The translations under genes and the position numbers were made by a program. A model generated the notes under the pieces. The model had not been told where the DNA came from, did not search any database, and saw only the letters and a program-made list of their open reading frames with translations. Of a stretch of 64,000 bases of DNA, positions 29,156 to 37,729 are shown in pieces (the stretch's first letter is position 1; each line of letters opens with the position of its first letter). The DNA comes from Marinilabilia salmonicolor JCM 21150 (GTDB lineage: Bacteria > Bacteroidota > Bacteroidia > Bacteroidales > Marinilabiliaceae). The stretch spans positions 124,001-188,000 of the forward strand of contig NZ_AJKI01000011.1 in assembly GCF_000259075.1 (NCBI RefSeq), in the 5' to 3' direction.

Positions 29156-29647
29156 ATGATAAATAAGGTAATTTTAGTAGGCAACGTAGGGAAAGACCCT
29201 GATGTAAGATATTTTGACAACAATAAAGGAGTAGCCAATTTTACCCTGGCAACCACCGAAAGGGGGTTTACCACACGTGATGGTCGGCAAATCCCGGAAC
29301 GGACAGACTGGCATAATGTTACCGTACGTCGTGGTCTTGTTAAAGTTGCAGAATCATACATCAAAAAAGGCACACAACTGTATGTGGAAGGCAAGCTTCG
29401 CACCCGGTCGTACGAACAGGACGGAGTCACCAAATACGTAACAGAAGTGATTGCCGACACGGTAAAACTACTGGGCCGCAAATCGGATAACCCCGCCGTT
29501 GATGACAATTCATACAGTGGCAATTCAGGAGCACAACCGACTCCGGATTCAGGTCAGAGCATGGCCCCACAAAATCAGTCATCCGGAAATGAAGGTTTCA
29601 GTGCCGGAGACGACAGCAATGAACAGGAAGACGATCTTCCATTTTAA
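29156..29647 (+). CDS. ssb: Single-stranded DNA-binding protein
   Basis: Coats ssDNA and recruits repair and replication proteins. 163 residues: OB fold at about 1-110 (MINKVILVGNVGKDPDVRYF, WHNVTVRRGLVKVAESYIKKGTQLYVEG), a disordered Gly/Gln/Ser-rich linker, and the acidic tip DDLPF that binds partner proteins. It lies 25 bp before gldE. Confidence 0.96.
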   Translation: MINKVILVGNVGKDPDVRYFDNNKGVANFTLATTERGFTTRDGRQIPERTDWHNVTVRRGLVKVAESYIKKGTQLYVEGKLRTRSYEQDGVTKYVTEVIADTVKLLGRKSDNPAVDDNSYSGNSGAQPTPDSGQSMAPQNQSSGNEGFSAGDDSNEQEDDLPF

Positions 29648-29672
29648 TTAACACCGAAAAACAATTACATCC

Positions 29673-31001
29673 ATGGAAACGGAACCTCTTCTGTCGGGAT
29701 TTTTTCTAATGGCTTTTGATGTATCGCTACAACCGTTCACTACCAGTTTGGGAGTGGCCATTGTAGCGACCATCTTTTTACTGACAGGATCGGCGCTTGT
29801 CTCAGGCTCCGAGGTGGCATTTTTCTCACTCAAACCCGATGACATCGATCATCTGAAAGTAAACAACACTTCCCGAAGCAAGCAAGTCATAAAGCATCTG
29901 GAAAACCCGGAATTACTTCTGGCCACAATCCTTATTGTCAATAACTTCATCAATGTTGGCATTGTAATATTGGCAGCATTTATCTCCTCAGGACTAATCT
30001 CTTTTGGTGACAGCACTACCCTGAAATTTGTATTTGATGTCATCATCATTACGGCCATTATTCTGTTTTTCGGAGAGATTTTACCCAAAGTTTTCGCCGG
30101 ACAGTCGCCTGCCCGTTTTGCATTACGTGTAGCATTCCCACTGAAAACAGCCACCAATCTGCTGAAACCACTCAGCATGCTTTTGGTTAGATCGTCGGAA
30201 TACGTAAGAAACAAGGCCGCACAACGGGCAAGAAATCTGTCGCTGGACGATTTATCTGACGCACTGGATCTGACAGGTGATGAAGTATTTGAAGAAAAAG
30301 AGATTCTCAAAAGCATTGTAACCTTTGGCAACATCAACGCCGGAGAAATCATGACCTCCAGGGTTGATGTAACCGACATAGACATCAAAAGTGATTTTAA
30401 CAAAGTGTTGTCTGTCATCGTTGAATCGGGGTATTCACGAATCCCGGTTTTTGAAGAAACACCCGATAATGTAAAAGGCATTCTGTACGTGAAGGATTTA
30501 CTCCCACACCTTGGGAAAGACAACACATTCAGGTGGCAAAATTTAATCCGTCCTGCCTTTTATGTCCCCGAAACCAAAAGAATCAATGATCTGTTGACTG
30601 AATTCCAGACCAATAAAATCCACATGGCCATCGTAGTAGATGAATATGGGGGAACCTCAGGAATCGTTACGCTGGAGGACATCCTTGAAGAGATAGTTGG
30701 CGAGATAAGTGATGAACTGGATGAGGAAGAAGACTTTTTCTCTGTTCAGCCCGACGGATCACTAGCCTTTGAGGGTAAAACCATGCTGAAGGACTTTGCA
30801 AAAATCACAGAAACGGACGAATCGGTTTTCGATGATTTTAAGGGAGAAGCAGAGACGCTTGCTGGACTATTGCTGGAAGTAAAAGGAGTTATTCCGGAAA
30901 AACATGAAATTATTGAAATTGGTCCTTACAAATTCACCATTCTGGCAGCGGACAAACGCAGGATAAAGAAAATAAAATTTACAAAAAGGCAGGTTTTATG
31001 A
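29673..31001 (+). CDS. gldE: Gliding motility-associated protein GldE (CNNM/CorC-type)
   Basis: Inner-membrane protein that supports GldD function in Flavobacterium gliding. 442 residues: an N-terminal CNNM-type region with several membrane helices ([38 protein letters not shown]), a pair of CBS domains ([45 protein letters not shown]) and a C-terminal CorC domain. Its stop overlaps the gldD start (ATGA). The ssb-gldE-gldD order supports the name over a generic magnesium transporter. Confidence 0.88.
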   Translation: METEPLLSGFFLMAFDVSLQPFTTSLGVAIVATIFLLTGSALVSGSEVAFFSLKPDDIDHLKVNNTSRSKQVIKHLENPELLLATILIVNNFINVGIVILAAFISSGLISFGDSTTLKFVFDVIIITAIILFFGEILPKVFAGQSPARFALRVAFPLKTATNLLKPLSMLLVRSSEYVRNKAAQRARNLSLDDLSDALDLTGDEVFEEKEILKSIVTFGNINAGEIMTSRVDVTDIDIKSDFNKVLSVIVESGYSRIPVFEETPDNVKGILYVKDLLPHLGKDNTFRWQNLIRPAFYVPETKRINDLLTEFQTNKIHMAIVVDEYGGTSGIVTLEDILEEIVGEISDELDEEEDFFSVQPDGSLAFEGKTMLKDFAKITETDESVFDDFKGEAETLAGLLLEVKGVIPEKHEIIEIGPYKFTILAADKRRIKKIKFTKRQVL

Positions 31002-31585
31002 CACAAAAATCTCTGATACAACGATTTACTTTTCTTTTATTTGCAATACTTTTCGTTTCGTGCAGCAACAACTATGCACCTAAACCAAGAGGGTATTTCA
31101 GAATAACCCTGCCGAAAAAAACGTATCAAAAAGCGGACACCACATTGCCCTATACTTTTGAATTTCCTGAATATGCCCGTTTAAAACCGGACAACAGCGG
31201 AACGCAAGAACCTTTTTGGATAAATCTGGATTTCCCCCGGTTTGATGCAAAAATCCACATAAGTTACAAACCGGTTGAAGACAACCTATACCAATTGCTC
31301 GAAGACAACCGGGAACTGGCGTTTAAACACACCATTAAAGCCGATGCCATTAAAGAACAACTCTTTGAATCTCCGGAAAAAGAGGTTTATGGAATATTGT
31401 ATGAAATAGAAGGCAACACAGCCTCTCCGGCTCAATTCTTTGTCACCGACAGCACCAGACATTTCCTGCGAGGATCACTGTATTTCAACACAGTACCCAA
31501 CAAGGACTCCATTGCTCCCGTTCTTGAATTTGTAAAGCAGGACATTATTCACTTAATGGAAACACTCACCTGGAACTCATTGTAG
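30998..31585 (+). CDS. gldD: Gliding motility lipoprotein GldD
   Basis: Lipoprotein essential for gliding and T9SS-dependent functions in Flavobacterium. 195 residues with the lipobox ILFVSC (Cys near residue 25) and the family block PRGYFRITLPKKTYQ. It overlaps gldE by 4 bp and is followed at once by the phosphopantetheinyl transferase gene. Mature protein probably faces the periplasm (inference). Confidence 0.88.
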   Translation: MTQKSLIQRFTFLLFAILFVSCSNNYAPKPRGYFRITLPKKTYQKADTTLPYTFEFPEYARLKPDNSGTQEPFWINLDFPRFDAKIHISYKPVEDNLYQLLEDNRELAFKHTIKADAIKEQLFESPEKEVYGILYEIEGNTASPAQFFVTDSTRHFLRGSLYFNTVPNKDSIAPVLEFVKQDIIHLMETLTWNSL

Positions 31586-31586
31586 C

Positions 31587-32231
31587 ATGCCGGTAATGTT
31601 TGAACAGAAAGAAAGGTCATCGCTTGTGACAGTGGTATGGCAAATCAGCGAGACAGAAGAAGAGCTCCTGAATCTATTGCCCGCTCTGAAGGAAGAAGAA
31701 AAGTCATTCTTTTCACGGCTGAGTTTTCCTGCACGCCGGCTCGAATGGCTGGCCTCCAGGGTCCTTATCCATCATTACACAGGCCAATACCCGGCAGCAC
31801 GCTACAAAGACAACGGGCAGCCATTCCTGATCGATTGCAACGACAAAATAAGCATTTCACACACAAGAGGATATGCAGCCATCTCTGTTTCCAAAGAAAA
31901 GACCCCCGGAGTAGACATCGAATACCCATCACCAAGAATTGAAAAAGTCATGAATCGTTTTCTGCATCCTGAAGAGAAAACGTTTTTATCCTCAAACCGT
32001 GTGCTGAAAGAGCGTCAACTGGGGCTCATCTGGTGCCTGAAAGAAGCTGCATTTAAACAATGTGGCATCCCTGGACTCATTTTTAAAGATCAGATAATCG
32101 CTCAACCTTTTACTCCCAAAACCCACGGTGGCAATTTCTCAGCCAAAGTAATACACACCCAGCGTTCTCCCGAGCTCCTTCAACTAAAGTACACCATACA
32201 CAAAGATTTTTATTTGGCATGGACTGTTTAA
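31587..32231 (+). CDS. 4'-phosphopantetheinyl transferase superfamily protein
   Basis: Predicted to transfer phosphopantetheine from CoA to carrier proteins. 214 residues with the two signature motifs: GVDIEYPSPRIEKV (Asp and Glu for Mg) and WCLKEAAFKQCG (Lys-Glu). The length and N-terminal half (LPALKEEEKSFFSRL) point to the Sfp/Gsp type rather than the short AcpS. It begins 1 bp after gldD. The carrier partner is not in the window. Confidence 0.88.
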   Translation: MPVMFEQKERSSLVTVVWQISETEEELLNLLPALKEEEKSFFSRLSFPARRLEWLASRVLIHHYTGQYPAARYKDNGQPFLIDCNDKISISHTRGYAAISVSKEKTPGVDIEYPSPRIEKVMNRFLHPEEKTFLSSNRVLKERQLGLIWCLKEAAFKQCGIPGLIFKDQIIAQPFTPKTHGGNFSAKVIHTQRSPELLQLKYTIHKDFYLAWTV

Positions 32232-32267
32232 TCTTCATGAATTACCCGTCACGAAAACGCATGAAGA
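32232..32267 (+). other. Hairpin after the phosphopantetheinyl transferase gene
   Basis: 8-bp arms TCTTCATG and CATGAAGA with a 20-nt loop right after the stop codon, without a T-tail. It may be a weak or Rho-type end. Confidence 0.35.
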
Positions 32268-32316
32268 ATAAAGGTCAGAGCAACTGAAAAGTTCCGGCTT
32301 TTTTCAGGAACTATTG

Positions 32317-32324
32317 TATATTTG
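32317..32324 (+). promoter_or_regulatory. Promoter -7 element of the GGGP synthase gene
   Basis: TATATTTG followed by CTG, an exact TAnnTTTG match about 31-43 bp before the possible TTG starts. Confidence 0.5.
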
Positions 32325-32354
32325 CTGAAACCGGAATAAAACATTAATCATTTA

Positions 32355-33101
32355 TTGCTATTGACATTGAGTATTTATTCACATATTCTCCAAAACACAA
32401 GCCGGCACAGCAAAATGCTGGCATTGTTGATTGATCCCGACAAGTGCCGGAACAAAGACCTGGAAAAACAAACATATCTGATTAACCAATACCGGCCGGG
32501 ACTGATTCTGGTAGGCGGAAGTCTGACAACTCAACCGGTTGAACCCGTCGTAGAGTATCTGAAACAAAACACAGATATTCCCGTCGTTTTATATCCGGGG
32601 CATCCATCACAAGTTTCCTACAAAGCAGATGCTTTGCTTTTCTTATCTATGATATCGGGACGCAATCCGGAGCTGTTGATTGGAGCACATGTTACCTCAG
32701 CACCGGCAATTCGCCAAAACAAGCTTGAAACCATACCTACAGGTTATATGCTCATTGACGGAGGAAGTCCCACTTCGGTGGAATACATCAGTCAGACCCG
32801 CCCCATTCCGGCAGAAAAACCCGACATCGCCGTGGCCACTGCCATTGCCGGTGAAATGCTTGGTTTAAAAATGATTTATATGGATGCCGGCAGCGGAGCC
32901 AAAAACGCCATCACAGCTGAAATGATCAGGAAAGTTAAAGAACAACTTGAAATCCCATTGATGATTGGAGGGGGCATAAATACTCCTGAAAAATTTAAAA
33001 CAGCAATCTCTGCAGGTGCAGATATTGTTGTTATCGGGAGTGCCCTGGAAAAGACCCCCGAACTTCTGAGAGATTTTTCAGAGATCACAGCTCATTCGTA
33101 A
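32355..33101 (+). CDS. Geranylgeranylglyceryl phosphate synthase family protein (PcrB/GGGPS)
   Basis: Joins a polyprenyl diphosphate to sn-glycerol-1-phosphate, the first committed step of archaeal-type ether lipids; group II enzymes of this family are known in Bacteroidota. 248 residues if the first TTG is used; TTG at 32361 or 32367 is equally possible and no ATG fits the N-terminus. TIM-barrel motifs: LALLIDPDK, YMLIDGGSPTSVEYISQ, MIYMDAGSGAKNAI, IGGGINTPEK and IVVIGSALEK. It overlaps the convergent DUF190 gene by 10 bp. Confidence 0.9.
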   Translation: MLLTLSIYSHILQNTSRHSKMLALLIDPDKCRNKDLEKQTYLINQYRPGLILVGGSLTTQPVEPVVEYLKQNTDIPVVLYPGHPSQVSYKADALLFLSMISGRNPELLIGAHVTSAPAIRQNKLETIPTGYMLIDGGSPTSVEYISQTRPIPAEKPDIAVATAIAGEMLGLKMIYMDAGSGAKNAITAEMIRKVKEQLEIPLMIGGGINTPEKFKTAISAGADIVVIGSALEKTPELLRDFSEITAHS

Positions 33102-33442
33102 TGTTCGCCATAACGGAGCACCTCCACATCCTCAATAGTTATAAGACCTCCGGCATTGGCTTTGTCCAGCAGACGATTTATTATCAAAGCAAAATCTTTC
33201 AACCGGTCTCCCACATCCACAAGACTCACAATCACAGGCTTATCTTCCGAAAGAGCAAATATCTTACTGCTATGCAACAGGCTTTTTTCTCCATACGACA
33301 TTACCCCTCTGGTTATCGTAACACCTGACATTTTGTATTTCTTTGCTGCATAAATTATTGCCTCAAAAAGAGGGCGCTGATACACCTTATCGGATTCCCC
33401 GACAATAATTACCAGCTTCTTAACCCTACCGGAAAGATTCAT
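33092..33442 (-). CDS. DUF190 family protein
   Basis: 116 residues, PII-like small protein. Visible blocks: VKKLVIIVGESDKVYQRPLFEAII, SGVTITRGVMSYG and KPVIVSLVDVGDRLKDF, typical of DUF190. The fold is thought to be related to PII signalling proteins; the function is unknown. The 3' end overlaps the GGGP synthase gene on the other strand. Confidence 0.82.
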   Translation of the reverse strand: MNLSGRVKKLVIIVGESDKVYQRPLFEAIIYAAKKYKMSGVTITRGVMSYGEKSLLHSSKIFALSEDKPVIVSLVDVGDRLKDFALIINRLLDKANAGGLITIEDVEVLRYGEHYE

Positions 33443-33817
33443 AATACATCATTTGATAAAACAGATAATCAATTTACTGATGTATTTTGACAATTTCAAT
33501 TTAACTTTTACAAAGGGTTGTTTTTCGGTGATTTTAAGATGACCATTTGGAAAGTAATCTACCACAACGTTCATCGGTTTGCGAAATACAATAAACCGCA
33601 CATCTCTGGCCGGAAAAATTAGAATCTAAAGTTGAGCCGGCTTCCATTCATCACCCAAAACTTATAATTTAATCTTCTCAATCACTAAAGTTCATTTATA
33701 AACATTTTAACAATAGAAAATCACCCTCATTACTTGTATCTTTTCAGGGATTTACTAATTTTACGTTGAACCCTTTTTTAACGAATATTATTAACCTTTT
33801 ATTAAATTTATGCTACT
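33443..33817. other. Intergenic space between DUF190 and the EF-G paralogue
   Basis: 375 bp without a gene. The right part holds the candidate promoter of the EF-G paralogue; the rest is AT-rich with no recognised repeat or RNA. Confidence 0.4.
33733..33763 (+). promoter_or_regulatory. Candidate promoter of the EF-G paralogue
   Basis: CTTG at 33733-33736, 19 bp, then TAATTTTA at 33756-33763: the TTTG-N19-TAnnTTTG layout with one mismatch in each box. It would leave a leader of about 50 nt. Confidence 0.4.
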
Positions 33818-35980
33818 ATGAAAGTATATCAGGCCGATCAAATCAAAAACATATCGCTGCTTGGAAGCAGCGGCTCGGGGAAAACCACCCTTGCTGAAGC
33901 AATGCTTTTCGAGGGTGGTGTTGTAAACCGCAGAGGTAATATTGAGAACAAAAATACTATATCTGATTATCACCGGGTAGAACATGAATATGGCTACTCG
34001 GTTTTTTCGTCCGTACTCTTCACTGAGTGGCAGGAGAAAAAACTAAATTTCATCGATGCTCCGGGAGCTGATGACTTTATTAGTGGCGCCATTACTGCAC
34101 TAAATGTTACCGACACAGCCCTCATGGTACTCAATACCGCACAAGGAGTTGAAGTAGGTACCGAAAACCTTTTCCGCTATACGGAGACCTATCACAAACC
34201 GGTAATTTTCGTGGCCAATCAGCTGGATCATGAAAAAGCGAACTTTGACAACACCATGGATATGGCCAAAGAGGCTTTTGGCCGGAAATTGGTTATCGTT
34301 CAGTACCCGATTAATGTTGGTCCCGGATTTGATGCTTTGGTGGACGTTCTGAAAATGAAAATGTATAAATGGGGTCCCGACGGAGGAGAGCCCGAGATAC
34401 TGGAAATTCCTGATTCCGAAAAGGCCAAAGCCGATGAGTTACACAACGAATTGGTAGAAGCAGCCGCTGAGAATGATGAAGACCTGATGGAACTTTTCTT
34501 CGAAAAAGGATCCCTGGACGAAGAAGAGATGCGTCGCGGAATTCGGAAGGGGCTTGTCGGAAGAGACCTTTTTCCTGTTTTCTGTGTTTCTGCCATAAAA
34601 GACATGGGAGTGCGCAGATTAATGGAATTTCTGGGCAACATTATCCCACTGGTATCTCAAATGCCTCCAAAAAAGAACAATAAAGGCGAAGATGTTCTCT
34701 GTGATCCCAATGGACCTGCCTCCATTTTTGTTTTCAAGACAAGCATAGAGCCACACCTCGGCGAAGTGAGTTTCTTTAAAGTGATGTCGGGAAAAGTCTC
34801 AGAAGGCATGGATTTATACAATATGACCAGGGAAAGTAAGGAAAGATTGTCCCAACTATATTGTGTAGCAGGAAACACCCGCCATAAAGTGGAGGAACTT
34901 CAGGCAGGAGACATAGGTGCAACTGTAAAGCTTAAGGAAACAAAAACTAACCATACACTTAACACCAAAGGATGCAACTTCATATTTGAACCAATCAAAT
35001 ATCCGGACCCCAAGTATCGCACGGCAGTTCGGCCGGTAAATGAGAGTGATGATGAGCGACTGGGCGAAATCTTCCAGCGTATGCATGAGGAAGACCCCAC
35101 CATTGTTGTGGAGTACTCCAAAGAGCTGAAACAAATACTGGTTCACGGTCAGGGAGAGTTTCACCTCAACACCATGAAATGGAGAATTGAAAACAACGAT
35201 AAACTGCCCATCGAATTCCTCACTCCGAAAATTCCTTATCGGGAAACCATTACAAAACAGGCCCGGGCGGATTATCGTCACAAAAAACAATCAGGTGGTG
35301 CCGGTCAGTTCGGGGAAGTACACCTCATCATTGAGCCTTATTACGAAGAAATGCCTGCTCCAACTGTTTACAAATTCAACGGACAGGAGGTTAAGGTCAA
35401 CGTTAGGAACACTGAAGAAATTGAGCTCAACTGGGGTGGGAAACTGGTTTTCTGCAACTGTATTGTGGGGGGTGCCATCGACAACCGATTTATGCCTGCC
35501 ATCATGAAAGGACTGATGGAAAAAATGGAAGAAGGACCACTTACTGGTTCATATGCACGTGACATCAGGGTTTGTGTATATGACGGCAAGATGCACCCCG
35601 TAGACTCCAACGAAATTAGTTTCAAACTGGCCGGACGCCATGCCTTCAGTCAGGCTTTTAAGGAAGCCGGGCCAAAAATTCTGGAGCCCATCTATGATGT
35701 GGAAGTAAGAGTTCCTTCTGATCGCATGGGTGATGTTATGAGTGACCTTCAGGGACGAAGATCCATCATCGAAGGGATGAATAGTGAAAAAGGCTTTGAG
35801 GTTATTAAAGCCAAGGTCCCGCTCAAGGAGATGAATAAATACTCCACATCACTGAGTTCACTCACCGGAGGTCGTGCCTTCTACACAATGTCATACAGCA
35901 AGTATGAGAAAGTTCCGCCCGAGATCCAGGAACAATTGCTTGCAGATTACGAGAAAGCATCCAAAAATAAAGAAGAATAA
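33818..35980 (+). CDS. Elongation factor G paralogue (EF-G2) with altered GTPase motifs
   Basis: 720 residues with all EF-G domains, ending with the domain V blocks PSDRMGDVMSDLQGRRSIIEGM and SSLTGGRAFYTMSYSKYE. The G domain departs from EF-G1: the P-loop is GSSGSGKTT (16-24), the switch I Thr region reads EYGYSVFSS, and G3 is DAPGADD (80-86), with Ala84 where EF-G has its catalytic His. G4 is NQLD. The EF-G2 of Bacteroides thetaiotaomicron has been reported to work in translation without GTPase activity, and this gene may be of that type. It is monocistronic with its own terminator. Confidence 0.92.
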   Translation: MKVYQADQIKNISLLGSSGSGKTTLAEAMLFEGGVVNRRGNIENKNTISDYHRVEHEYGYSVFSSVLFTEWQEKKLNFIDAPGADDFISGAITALNVTDTALMVLNTAQGVEVGTENLFRYTETYHKPVIFVANQLDHEKANFDNTMDMAKEAFGRKLVIVQYPINVGPGFDALVDVLKMKMYKWGPDGGEPEILEIPDSEKAKADELHNELVEAAAENDEDLMELFFEKGSLDEEEMRRGIRKGLVGRDLFPVFCVSAIKDMGVRRLMEFLGNIIPLVSQMPPKKNNKGEDVLCDPNGPASIFVFKTSIEPHLGEVSFFKVMSGKVSEGMDLYNMTRESKERLSQLYCVAGNTRHKVEELQAGDIGATVKLKETKTNHTLNTKGCNFIFEPIKYPDPKYRTAVRPVNESDDERLGEIFQRMHEEDPTIVVEYSKELKQILVHGQGEFHLNTMKWRIENNDKLPIEFLTPKIPYRETITKQARADYRHKKQSGGAGQFGEVHLIIEPYYEEMPAPTVYKFNGQEVKVNVRNTEEIELNWGGKLVFCNCIVGGAIDNRFMPAIMKGLMEKMEEGPLTGSYARDIRVCVYDGKMHPVDSNEISFKLAGRHAFSQAFKEAGPKILEPIYDVEVRVPSDRMGDVMSDLQGRRSIIEGMNSEKGFEVIKAKVPLKEMNKYSTSLSSLTGGRAFYTMSYSKYEKVPPEIQEQLLADYEKASKNKEE

Positions 35981-35998
35981 GCTTTTTCATTTTTTCGG

Positions 35999-36030
35999 AA
36001 AGGGTGTCTCTTGCAGGGACACCCTTTTTT
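35999..36030 (+). terminator. Terminator of the EF-G paralogue gene
   Basis: Stem AAAGGGTGTC / GACACCCTTT with a T6 tail, about 20 bp after the stop. Confidence 0.88.
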
Positions 36031-36074
36031 GTTTAACTTATCGAACATTAGACCTGGCGAAAAGGTTAGTTTAG

Positions 36075-36331
36075 TAGTGTCTGTCCATAAAGTACCACTT
36101 ACTGCATTACGCTTGCCACCAAAATACTCATCCCTATTGTGCTTTTTGTTGGTTTTTTGTTCAAAAAACCTTACCAAAGCTACTTCGGGACTGCGCTTTT
36201 GGCGGCTTGCGCCCACCGCTAAAGCTATAGGCGGCGCACGGTCGCAAGCCCCCGATGATATCGGGGCAGGCATTGAAATTGGCACTTTCTGATCAGACAC
36301 ATGACTAAAAACAAACTTTAGACAGGCTCTA
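36075..36331. repeat. MITE-like element, family A, copy 1
   Basis: 257-bp noncoding element. The left end TAGTGTCTGTCCATAAAGTA and the complement of the right end (TAGAGCCTGTC...) form inverted ends. A second pair, GTGTCTGTCCATAAAGTACC on the left against GTGTCTGATCAGAAAGTGCC (complement of about 36277-36300), extends the match. The inside is rich in GCGGC palindromes. Similar elements lie at 45589, 45813 and 62048. No transposase is encoded; it fills the gap before ldhA. Confidence 0.65.
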
Positions 36332-36357
36332 AAATAAAACCAATAAAACGGCACTTT

Positions 36358-37356
36358 ATGAAAATAGCCTTTTTTAATACAAAATCTTATGACAAAGAGT
36401 ATTTTAAGAACGTCAACAAAGGAACAGGCATTGAGTTGACCTTCTTTGATGGCACACTGAACTGCGAAACCACTGAACTCACGAAAGGACATCAGGGAGT
36501 TTGTGTTTTTGTAAACGACAAATTGGATACAGATGTCATCAAAAGCATTGCAGAAAACGGGATTCAGCTCATCGCACTCCGCTGTGCCGGATTCAACAAT
36601 GTTGATCTGGAAGCCGCCCAAAAACACAACATTAAAGTAGTGAGAGTTCCGGCATATTCACCAAGCGCAGTAGCAGAACATGCTTTAGCCCTGATTCTCA
36701 CACTAAACCGAAAAACCCACAAAGCATATAACCGTGTGCGGGAAAGTAATTTTTCGCTGGAACGGCTTACCGGATTTAACCTCAAAGGAAAGACAGTAGG
36801 AGTAATAGGAACCGGTAAGATAGGTGCCGAATTTTGTACAAACATGTTGGGATTGGGATGTAAAGTCATAGCACAAGACCCTTACCCTAATAATGAACTA
36901 AAAGACAAAGGAGTAAAATATTTGAAAATTCCACAACTGTTGAAACAATCCGATATAATATCCCTTCACTGTCCGCTCACCCCGGATTCAAAACACCTGA
37001 TTAACAAGGAGACCATTAAGCAGATGAAACCGGGAGTTATGCTGATAAACACCAGTCGCGGGGCACTTATCAATACCAAAGATGCCATCAAAGGACTTAA
37101 AAAAGGACAAATCGGCTATCTTGGAATAGATGTTTACGAACAGGAGGAAGGTTTGTTTTTTCATGATCTTTCTGAAAACATCATCCAGGATGAAGATATC
37201 ATGCGGTTGATGAGTTTCCCCAATGTATTGATCACCTCGCATCAAGCGTTCTTTACCAGAGAAGCACTGGAGCAAATAGCAACTACCACAGTGCAAAATA
37301 TTCAAGACTTCAAAGAGGGGAAACCACTTGAAAACGAAATAGTTTCCAAACATTAA
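36358..37356 (+). CDS. ldhA: D-lactate dehydrogenase (2-hydroxyacid dehydrogenase family)
   Basis: Reduces pyruvate to D-lactate with NADH, a fermentation end step. 332 residues: Rossmann motif GVIGTGKIGAEF near 145-156, substrate Arg in LINTSRGALINT, Glu in DVYEQEEGLFF and the acid His in LITSHQAFFT. The RCAGFNNVDLEAA block is typical of LdhA rather than other 2-hydroxyacid dehydrogenases. It precedes a small conserved ORF by 11 bp. Confidence 0.92.
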   Translation: MKIAFFNTKSYDKEYFKNVNKGTGIELTFFDGTLNCETTELTKGHQGVCVFVNDKLDTDVIKSIAENGIQLIALRCAGFNNVDLEAAQKHNIKVVRVPAYSPSAVAEHALALILTLNRKTHKAYNRVRESNFSLERLTGFNLKGKTVGVIGTGKIGAEFCTNMLGLGCKVIAQDPYPNNELKDKGVKYLKIPQLLKQSDIISLHCPLTPDSKHLINKETIKQMKPGVMLINTSRGALINTKDAIKGLKKGQIGYLGIDVYEQEEGLFFHDLSENIIQDEDIMRLMSFPNVLITSHQAFFTREALEQIATTTVQNIQDFKEGKPLENEIVSKH

Positions 37357-37367
37357 AACTCAACATT

Positions 37368-37658
37368 ATGGATACTTTATCAGAAGCAATCAACAAACTA
37401 AACAAGGACGGTTTTACCGAAGACTTTCGGGCCACCGAAGAGTGCATAGAAGCCCTGAGGAGCAAGAAGAAATTCAACCCCGAACAACTCAAAATTGTAC
37501 AGTCGTATCGCTTTGAAGGGCCTACCGACCCTGCCGACGAGATGGTTTGCTTTGCCATAGAAGCCAATGATGGCACTAAAGGAACCTTGGTTATGTCATT
37601 CAATTCCGAACATTCACAAGCCATAGAAACCATCAGGAAAATACCCGTAAGAAAATAA
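37368..37658 (+). CDS. Small conserved hypothetical protein
   Basis: 96 residues, MDTLSEAINKLNKDGFTEDF at the start. Acidic and soluble, with no signal peptide or membrane segment. Similar small proteins in this phylum are sometimes labelled phosphoribosylpyrophosphate synthetase, which the sequence does not support (no PRPP loop). It probably shares the ldhA transcript. Confidence 0.7.
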   Translation: MDTLSEAINKLNKDGFTEDFRATEECIEALRSKKKFNPEQLKIVQSYRFEGPTDPADEMVCFAIEANDGTKGTLVMSFNSEHSQAIETIRKIPVRK

Positions 37659-37665
37659 AATCGAT

Positions 37666-37673
37666 TATCTTTG
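37666..37673 (+). promoter_or_regulatory. Promoter -7 element of the MCE/Mla operon
   Basis: TATCTTTG, an exact TAnnTTTG match, 56 bp before the mlaD-like start and just after the previous gene. A -33 box is not clear. Confidence 0.5.
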
Positions 37674-37729
37674 AGTTACACCTGAAAGCAAAAGCATAAT
37701 AAGGTAAGCAAAACCCTTACAGGCAAACT

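Noticed and set aside
29849-30526. A 225-codon open frame on the minus strand opposite gldE
   Set aside because: It lies wholly inside gldE, has Ser/Ile-rich low-complexity translation without a domain, and no promoter; gldE has strong family support.
36011-36292. A 93-codon plus-strand open frame between the EF-G paralogue and ldhA
   Set aside because: It starts inside the terminator and is made almost wholly of the TIR element; no family match is visible.
35947-36627. A 226-codon minus-strand open frame covering the repeat element and the ldhA start
   Set aside because: It runs through the MITE-like element and into ldhA antisense; the translation shows no family.
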